Part shown: positions 58,246 to 64,000 of the stretch, piece by piece
Layout of the letters: every line of letters begins with the position of its first letter
How positions within the stretch are numbered: the stretch's first letter is position 1
Origin: Shimia sp.
GTDB lineage: Bacteria > Pseudomonadota > Alphaproteobacteria > Rhodobacterales > Rhodobacteraceae
Assembly: GCF_022448905.1 (NCBI RefSeq)
Contig: NZ_JAKVCW010000012.1
Location: 62,001-126,000 of the forward strand
DNA: 64,000 nt
Reading direction: 5' to 3'
The notes under the pieces: model-generated
The model's input: only the letters and a program-made list of their open reading frames with translations
Database searches by the model: none
Told to the model about the DNA's origin: nothing
Program-made: the position numbers and the translations under genes

Positions 58246-58580
58246 GATCGTCTTTTCCTTTGGGCCAGAGCCCGTCTCGATTTCAAATTCGCTTACCAGT
58301 AACCGAGCAACATGTCACCTCAGACGCGCAGCGCTTTAGCCACATTCTGTGAATTGGGTCCGTGCTGTGTTCAATCGGCGTGCAGCAATCAAAATTTTTA
58401 AATCTGGAGGTGTGATCCGCCTAGAATTTAGCTAAAATACAAATTCTTCTTACACACATGCCTTCACCGCGCAAGCGCAAGAGGTATTCCTTGCAAGCCT
58501 TCCCCGCTTGATTGCAAATTTTCGAGAGAAGGCTAAGGTCACGTCATTAGAGTCACAATGAATTTGGGCAGTGTTCAAGT
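58246..58580. other. Divergent intergenic region with no gene seen
   Basis: About 335 AT-rich bases separate a minus-strand sulfotransferase gene from a plus-strand coiled-coil gene. They must hold both promoters, but no confident boxes, repeats, RNA or small frame could be picked out. Confidence 0.5.
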
Positions 58581-60467
58581 ATGAAATTCAATCCTTCCGA
58601 CCGTCCGGTAAAATCGCTTGTTGTCATCGGTCCACCCGAACAACCGGCGCTCGTCACTTTGCTCGAAAACGCTCCCGAGTTCGTCGTTGTGATCGAGCCC
58701 GAGCACGAGAAAGCGCAGCAACTGAAAAAGGCGTTCTCCGGATACGACAACTTTCACATTGTGACAGCTGCAATTGGCGAAGATGGCGAAGAAGCCGTCC
58801 TTGTTGAGTACAACTTTCCTGGCTTGAGAAGCATGCGCGAACCCGCTTCTGCGTTGAAAGAACTTTTTCCTGGATTGTCGGCGCGAACCACGATTTCAGT
58901 AAATACCCAATCCTTCGAACGTGTTTTGGAAACTCTCCCAAACATTCCGGAGCCGTCAGCACTTTTCTTAGATATGCCAGGGTCTGAACTCGATATTCTT
59001 GAGTCCATTGAAAGTGCCAGCCTCCTTGCGCAAGTTCATGATCTTACTATTAAATGCAATGCTCAGCCGATGTTCGAAAATGGGCCCGGTGCGCAAGAAG
59101 TGATGCACTGGATGCAAGACCGGCACTATAAGGCAAACCAACTGGACGACAGGGATCCAGATTGGCCCGTTTTACAATTTATCCCCGACCAAACCGCGCG
59201 AGAAAATCAGCAACTTAAGGCGGCCTTGACGGAAACTCGGGCAGACATATCGTCCCTTGAAGCCGAGTTGTCTAAAGAACGCGAAGCGCTTGCCCAGAGT
59301 TTGAAGGAAAGGGCAAAGTGTTCTGCGACGCTAAAAGATGCACAAGAAAGAGCAGCCCAAGTTCCAGATTTGGTGGCATCACTTGCGGCTGCCAAGCAAG
59401 AGGCTGAAAAGGCTAAAAAGGACGCCTCTGACAGCGAAGAGGCTTTGGCTAGATCTAAAGACGCTTTGAAGGATAAGGTGTCTGAGCTGCAAGCAAATAG
59501 GGCCGCTTCGCAAGCGAGCGAGGAGCTGTTGCAAGCGTCGCTTGAAACCGCAGTCCAGGAGGCTGCAATAGCGAGCCAGCAGGTTTCAGAAAAAGAAATC
59601 GCTCTGAACAAATCTTTGGCAGACTTGAAGTCTGTTTCATCCGAGCTAGCCCTCGCAAAAGAATCCTTGAGCTCCAATGAGGAGGAACTCAGATCAGCCC
59701 CGTCGCGGATTAACGAGCTTGAAGCCATTGCCAAAAGCCAAGCCGAACAGATTAGCGTATTGGAGGAAAACGCCAAGCGGCGCACGGAAGAGCTTGAGCG
59801 GGTACAGGAAAAAGTGGCTTCGGCTTCGCAGCGAGAACAGGCGCTCGAGCGAAAAATCTCTGAAACACAAGAAGAACTCAAGAACGCCCAAACTGCTTTG
59901 AAAGCAAGTGGCGCTTCCGGGTCCGAACCCAATGTGTCTAAACCGGATTCGGTAAAGAAAATTGAAGAGATGCTGGAACGCAAGCTGGGAGCTTTGGTTC
60001 CAGCACAACCGTCCGCGGCAGCGGCGCGGCACTCCAGCCCAGAGCTTAAATCAGAAAATGCGGATCCACAGCCACAAAGGCAAGACAAAGAACTTCTTGC
60101 TGCGCTGGCAAAAATAGAGAGTTTGCAAAGTGATCTTGCCATTTCCTTGAGATTGCAGCAGCAGGCACAGAATGACATGTTCGAATTGCGCGCACGCTAT
60201 CGTGAAAATGAAAAAGACCGAGTCACACAGTCTGCTTTGCTTCAGAAACTGACGCCGCGTCTTCAACAAGCAGCACAACAGCTGCAGCAATTGTCACTGA
60301 CCGAAGATCTGCCCGCCGCCTTAGCGATTGAAGTAGCTGATCCCCCTTCTAAGACCCGCACAACACGAAGTCGAAAGAGCCCTACGAAACCAACAACAAA
60401 GGCCAAAACAAAAACTTCTACCCGGAAGCGAACCCCGGCAACCAAGCAGAGCACGGGAAGCTCCTAA
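58581..60467 (+). CDS. Methyltransferase-like head with long coiled coil and basic tail
   Basis: The 628-residue protein is not a recognised family. Residues ~1-195 look like a class I methyltransferase fold of FkbM type: SLVVIGPPEQPALVTLLENA, FVVVIEPEHEKAQQLKKAF, FHIVTAAIGED, VNTQSFERVLETL and ALFLDMPGSELDILESI. The glycine-rich SAM loop is degenerate. Residues ~205-455 and ~505-590 form coiled coil with Ala/Glu/Lys/Ser heptads. The last ~40 residues are Lys/Thr/Pro-rich (KPTTKAKTKTSTRKRTPATK), resembling histone-H1-like tails. It overlaps the next sulfotransferase-like gene by TAATG. A scaffold for glycan-modifying enzymes is possible, but unproven. Confidence 0.75.
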   Translation: MKFNPSDRPVKSLVVIGPPEQPALVTLLENAPEFVVVIEPEHEKAQQLKKAFSGYDNFHIVTAAIGEDGEEAVLVEYNFPGLRSMREPASALKELFPGLSARTTISVNTQSFERVLETLPNIPEPSALFLDMPGSELDILESIESASLLAQVHDLTIKCNAQPMFENGPGAQEVMHWMQDRHYKANQLDDRDPDWPVLQFIPDQTARENQQLKAALTETRADISSLEAELSKEREALAQSLKERAKCSATLKDAQERAAQVPDLVASLAAAKQEAEKAKKDASDSEEALARSKDALKDKVSELQANRAASQASEELLQASLETAVQEAAIASQQVSEKEIALNKSLADLKSVSSELALAKESLSSNEEELRSAPSRINELEAIAKSQAEQISVLEENAKRRTEELERVQEKVASASQREQALERKISETQEELKNAQTALKASGASGSEPNVSKPDSVKKIEEMLERKLGALVPAQPSAAAARHSSPELKSENADPQPQRQDKELLAALAKIESLQSDLAISLRLQQQAQNDMFELRARYRENEKDRVTQSALLQKLTPRLQQAAQQLQQLSLTEDLPAALAIEVADPPSKTRTTRSRKSPTKPTTKAKTKTSTRKRTPATKQSTGSS

Positions 60468-61390
60468 TGGCGACCTTGGCAGACACACCGGCAAAGTCGT
60501 TGTTGGAAACGCTTGAGGGCGCGCTCGACATGCTAGCGGAATACGCGGACGCACCAATTGATGATGGGACGCATCTTCCAAGTTTACTCGAACAATGCGA
60601 AGCCTTAACTCAGGCCGAACCGAAAATAGAGCCTGTGCGGACCCTCCACCACTTTGCCTGTACCGGAGGAACTTTGATCAGCAAATGTCTGGCGGTAATG
60701 CCCAATGTGACGGTTTTGAGCGAGATTGATCCGCTAAGCCCGCTAATAGCTCTGCCTAAAATACCGGCATTTGCACCAACGGATCTGATTTATGGCGCGC
60801 GAAGAGCTTTGAGACCGCTTAGCGATGATGCAACCGTTGATGTATTCAAAGCTTCGCTTGAGGCTCTTCATAAATCGTTTCAGGACCAAGGCAGCTATCT
60901 GTGCCTGCGGGATCATGCACACTCCCAATTCTGTACAGATGCTAATGGAAAAGAGCGCCCCACGTTAGATGAAATCGTAGCGGAGATCTTACCGGTTAAG
61001 TCCGTTGTTACTGTACGCCACCCGCTAGAGTCTTACCTTTCACTCATAAAAAACCGGTGGCAACACTTCTCCCCCGCCACTATCGAGGAATACTCCAAAC
61101 GGTACATGTTGTTTTTAGACCGATACAAGGGCGTGCCTGTTTTTCGATATGAAGATTTTGTGGCGGCCCCTGACGACGTTTTGAATAAAATCTGTGATGA
61201 ACTGGCCCTGCCTTTTATCGAAGGTGCTGAATCGATGCACCAATTAGTGTCGTTGAGTGGTGACAGCGGTCGGAAATCTGACAAGATTTCTGCAAGGCCC
61301 CGTCGACCAGTACCCACGGACTTGGCTGAGCAAATCAAGCACTCCAGAACCTACACTTCACTGTGCGCGCGCTTGGAGTATGCTCCCTGA
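60467..61390 (+). CDS. Sulfotransferase-like protein with variant P-loop
   Basis: The 307-residue protein has a helical N terminus (~60 residues), then TLHHFACTGGTLISKCLAVM in the phosphosulfate-loop position. The usual KTGTT is replaced by CTGGT. VVTVRHPLESYLSLIKNRW fits the 3'-phosphate motif, and VFRYEDFVAAPDDVLNKICD the common acceptor-side strand. The altered loop means sulfate transfer is uncertain. Its ATG shares a base with the stop of the coiled-coil gene (TAATG), so the two are translated together. Confidence 0.8.
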   Translation: MATLADTPAKSLLETLEGALDMLAEYADAPIDDGTHLPSLLEQCEALTQAEPKIEPVRTLHHFACTGGTLISKCLAVMPNVTVLSEIDPLSPLIALPKIPAFAPTDLIYGARRALRPLSDDATVDVFKASLEALHKSFQDQGSYLCLRDHAHSQFCTDANGKERPTLDEIVAEILPVKSVVTVRHPLESYLSLIKNRWQHFSPATIEEYSKRYMLFLDRYKGVPVFRYEDFVAAPDDVLNKICDELALPFIEGAESMHQLVSLSGDSGRKSDKISARPRRPVPTDLAEQIKHSRTYTSLCARLEYAP

Positions 61391-61475
61391 CGTATCCTGA
61401 TTGGAACCTGACCTGCTCCGCTAGATAAACCTCTGTTTTGATTTACCCTGTTCTCCAACTGAGGACACAGACGGT

Positions 61476-62230
61476 GAAGAGAAATATTTCAGAGAAGAAC
61501 AGTTCTTTGGGATAATCAAAAATCATCAGGCTGGGAATGGAGGCCGAGGATGCCGCGCTCTAGAAGTTTCTGGCGGAACAGATAGTGGATACATCTTCTC
61601 TCAAAGAAACTTTGTAAGTTACGACTTGAGACTTGGAGCGCGACGCAGACCTGTAAATTGCGCCATTACAGGGAGACGAATTAGTTAGAAACGGGCTTGC
61701 GCATTGGTCGGCATCAATCCATCATTTTCCTCCGGAAACACAAGCGCCCGGCAGATACCGATCTACGCGACCGACTGCAGTATTTGTTATCTGAACGTCG
61801 GCCTTAGGCATCGTCGCCCGAACATCCAACCAGGCAAGTGGATTGTTCGCGAACTGGATCGGATTGCAGGGCTTCGAGGCAATCCATGTTTAGTCGCCTT
61901 AGGCTATGGTGCGGAACTGGCCCGCCACGCAATCTTTCGGACGTGGGAAGATCGCAATATCGAATGACATCAAACGCTCCAAACAAACACTGTAGAATGG
62001 ATTCCAGAAAAGCTTTTTGGAACTCATACGCGACGAGCACCTAAACGAACATCTGTTCGAGAGCACGCGCTGTGCCCGCAAACTGGTGCCTGCATGGCGG
62101 TCCACTTGTACCAACAGCAGCCCCAGTCCTATTTAGCTGGGCTGAGTCCAGCGGAATTTGTTCATCGCTCAAAGAAAAACCAAAACCAAGCAGAGTTACC
62201 CGAAATTAGCGAACTCTCAGGAGATAATTC
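61476..62230 (+). mobile_element. Decayed IS3-family insertion sequence
   Basis: Traces of both IS3 genes survive in shifting frames. OrfA: YFREEQFFGIIKNHQAG (61482 on), then KFLAEQIVDTSSLKETL after an internal deletion. OrfB: ACALVGINPSF, then PADTDLRDRLQYLLSERR, then WIVRELDRIAGLRGNPC with LARHAIFRTWEDRNIEWH-like text. It then continues RDEHLNEHLFESTRCARKLV and SYLAGLSPAEFVHRSKKNQN. Stops and frameshifts interrupt every part and the catalytic core is mostly missing, so it is inactive. No clear terminal inverted repeats were found. It lies between two genes of the polysaccharide locus. Confidence 0.8.
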
Positions 62231-62261
62231 AGACACTCAGAAAACCTTGGGGTTGAACGGA

Positions 62262-63362
62262 TCAGTCTCGCCCGCGCCACCACATAACAACCGCTCTGAT
62301 TGGAGCCGTAATGCGCCATGAATTGGACGCATATACTGCGTCCAACTGACATCTCAAATCCTGAATGTGATGCTCGCGATCGTCAATTTTTGCCTTGAAG
62401 CCCGCTTCCAAGTCACGAACCTGTGCCACAAGATGTGCTTCGATGTCTCTAGACCGAGCGAGGGATTGTTCACTGCGCTTGGTGCGTTTCACTTCACTGT
62501 CCAGTTTTTCACTTAAAACTTCAAATTTGCCTTTCGAAGCCCGTAATTCTGATTGGAGTTGTTCCAACCGATTGGCCTGCGCATCACGTTCTTTTTGGGC
62601 CGTTAGCAACTCCTCCCCGATCTCAGATTGCCGCGATGCAGCGGTTTGCAATCGGGTCAGCAGCTCGGAAATTCGGGAAGCCTGCGTTTCGTTTGACGTG
62701 ACAGCCAGCACGCGTGCGTTCTCAGTAGCTTTAAGGCTGTCTTCTAGTTGAAGCACTTGCTGCTGTAAGGCGTTCCCGATTTCTTCTCGATACCGTAGTA
62801 GGACACTGTGAGACTGGTGGAGATCATGCCATTCTTTTGCCAAACCACCAATCGATTGAAGGGGGTCAATATCTGCAGAGAGGTGGCCAACGCTGCTGGC
62901 TTGTAGTTCAGACCAAATTTTGAATGCGGATCGGTTCAGGGTCAGCAACATCTCAGCCATTTGAACCGTTATCGGATTTGCAACAGTCTCTTTTTTGGCA
63001 AGATCCGCAGGCGTAATCTTGGGAAAGAACGCGGAGAGAGATTGAAGCGTCTCGTCGCCACCCGGGCGTTCGGCCAAGACCAAATTTCGACGATTGCTGC
63101 GAAGCACGCCAAGTATCATCTCTGCGCCTGCGCACCATTGCGTCAACGCCTCGGGCGCGGAGATGCCGTTTTCAAGCAGCAGCGCAACAGTTGTCACCGG
63201 CGAATCGTACAGAATTAAACCGCGACTGTTGCTGTTATCCAAAAGAAGTTGCAGGTCTTCAAAGTCACGAAGCGAGACAAGGTTTGATGTTTCTTCAGAA
63301 ACTGTTTTCAGCGTTGCCCAATCTGGGAGAGCTAGTGTCTCGGCTATGGTAGCGTGCTGCAT
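62262..63362 (-). CDS. Coiled-coil protein with glycosyltransferase-linker tail, unknown function
   Basis: The 366-residue protein has an N-terminal part (~1-175: ETLALPDWATLKTVSEETSN, GLILYDSPVTTVALLLENGI, MILGVLRSNRRNLVLAERPG) that I cannot assign. A coiled coil (~195-340) follows, and the end is YASNSWRITAPIRAVVMWWR. That last motif is common at the junction of coiled coils and glycosyltransferase domains in polysaccharide loci, but here no glycosyltransferase domain follows. AAGGCAGA precedes ATG at 63362. The next gene upstream is the partial sulfotransferase-like one, so they may form an operon. Confidence 0.75.
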   Translation of the reverse strand: MQHATIAETLALPDWATLKTVSEETSNLVSLRDFEDLQLLLDNSNSRGLILYDSPVTTVALLLENGISAPEALTQWCAGAEMILGVLRSNRRNLVLAERPGGDETLQSLSAFFPKITPADLAKKETVANPITVQMAEMLLTLNRSAFKIWSELQASSVGHLSADIDPLQSIGGLAKEWHDLHQSHSVLLRYREEIGNALQQQVLQLEDSLKATENARVLAVTSNETQASRISELLTRLQTAASRQSEIGEELLTAQKERDAQANRLEQLQSELRASKGKFEVLSEKLDSEVKRTKRSEQSLARSRDIEAHLVAQVRDLEAGFKAKIDDREHHIQDLRCQLDAVYASNSWRITAPIRAVVMWWRGRD

Positions 63363-63473
63363 TCTGCCTTGCTTTCTGTTGCGTATTTTTGTGCGGTTCA
63401 AATTTCGTCGCGCGTCTTATGGGTAGCAAACTTTTGGTGAGAATGAAGGGTTTAAATTTCAGATCTGAGAATC

Positions 63474-64000
63474 CTAAGTGTCTGCCGCGGTATGATCATG
63501 GTTTTTCATGAAGTCTTCAAATGCCGCACGCAGTTCGACGTTCAAATCCGGCAATGCGGCCTCGAGATTTTCCTTAAACGTCTGCCCAAACAGTCTATCG
63601 GTCGTATGTGTGTTTCCTGAGGGGGGCGCATATTCAATGTCAAATCGTTGTTTGAGAAACGCCATGTCGTCTGCAACCGCATCCCAAACCTGCTTCCTCT
63701 GATCAGTTGAAAAAAAAGTAGCCTTTTCGCCAGTGAGGCTGAATAGCACCCTTCGGTCACGATCTGTGATCGGAGCTCTGGTGCCTCGGTTTTGTAGTAA
63801 TCTGGCCCCAGCAGGAGACACTCGTGGGCCTTCATACAGCCAAGACAAAAACTTCAAGACCTCCCCGGAAATGCTTGTGTTTGTCCGTGTTTCGAGATTT
63901 CTTACTCCGTCAATCGAGAGACCAAGAACGCCCAAAAAATAGCCGATAAGGCCGTCTGAATGTGCGCGCGCTACTTCATAGGAATAGAACTCTATGGCCT
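63474..64000 (-). CDS. C-terminal part of a probable sulfotransferase-family protein, cut by window edge
   Basis: The frame is open from its stop at 63474 to the end of the window, about 174 codons, with no start visible in context. It reads AIEFYSYEVARAHSDGLIGY at the window edge, then RTNTSISGEVLKFLSWLYEG and further to SGNTHTTDRLFGQTFKENLE. The pattern (a strand then NTSIS...L-helix) resembles the C-terminal half of the sulfotransferases in this locus. The diagnostic P-loop would be outside the window. An internal TTG at 63935 should not be taken as the start. Confidence 0.6.
   Translation of the reverse strand, partial: AIEFYSYEVARAHSDGLIGYFLGVLGLSIDGVRNLETRTNTSISGEVLKFLSWLYEGPRVSPAGARLLQNRGTRAPITDRDRRVLFSLTGEKATFFSTDQRKQVWDAVADDMAFLKQRFDIEYAPPSGNTHTTDRLFGQTFKENLEAALPDLNVELRAAFEDFMKNHDHTAADT

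Noticed and set aside
61704-61967. 87-codon open frame as a possible gene
   Set aside because: Its product contains IS3 OrfB fragments joined across deletions, so it is part of a decayed insertion sequence.
63474-63935. Complete 153-residue protein starting at TTG 63935
   Set aside because: The frame stays open to the window edge with protein-like sequence upstream, so this is the 3' part of a longer gene.

Overview
This window reads as the chromosome of an alphaproteobacterium of the Rhodobacterales (Roseobacter group). The basis is gene content and order: a rimP-nusA-ylxR-infB operon with a YlxR protein fused to an L7Ae-like domain, an hslO-nudix-cca operon, an RbaY-like response regulator/phosphatase beside a small Hpt protein, and overall codon use. 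This is inference from family knowledge, because no database search was possible. No tRNA, rRNA, CRISPR array or intact prophage was seen.

Region 1-36.8 kb is mostly housekeeping. It starts with the 3' end of a MutT-type nudix gene and a 41-codon small gene. The minus-strand translation/transcription operon rimP-nusA-ylxR-infB follows, with a probable promoter and an intrinsic-terminator hairpin inside its leader. Next come an orphan Tat-exported peptide-binding protein, proline iminopeptidase, ubiG, a marR-nitrilase-grxC-comF block, an NDUFAF5-like methyltransferase with hemH, two L,D-transpeptidases around a CAP lipoprotein, an RNA methyltransferase whose start codon lies in a hairpin, and an ABC exporter. 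The hslO-nudix-cca operon, a REC-PP2C phosphatase divergent from an Hpt gene, ilvA, argG, an MscS channel, an orphan outer-membrane factor and an SCP2 protein come next. After those are a P-loop sulfotransferase-like/aminotransferase pair, an epimerase/sugar-transferase pair, a secreted MsrA and a ribokinase-like gene.

From mutS (37 kb) onward the window becomes a surface-polysaccharide locus: rfbCBDA for dTDP-L-rhamnose, a galactofuranosyltransferase-like GT2, a split capsule ABC exporter (KpsM-like on one strand, KpsE- and KpsT-like on the other), a GT4 enzyme, UDP-galactopyranose mutase, and four sulfotransferase-like proteins, one of them cut by the window edge. There are also two coiled-coil proteins of unknown function and a decayed IS3-family element. 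The likely product is a secreted polysaccharide with rhamnose and galactofuranose, possibly sulfated.

The most unusual gene is a 1,871-residue protein (49950-55565, minus). It carries an N-terminal GT2 module, a second degenerate GT-A-like stretch, a segment matching the galectin carbohydrate-recognition signature, a long helical region, a GT31 (fringe/beta-1,3-galactosyltransferase)-like module and a C-terminal GT2_4-type module. Galectin and GT31 folds are best known from animals. Together with the clustered sulfotransferases this makes the locus the best candidate here for an undescribed system.
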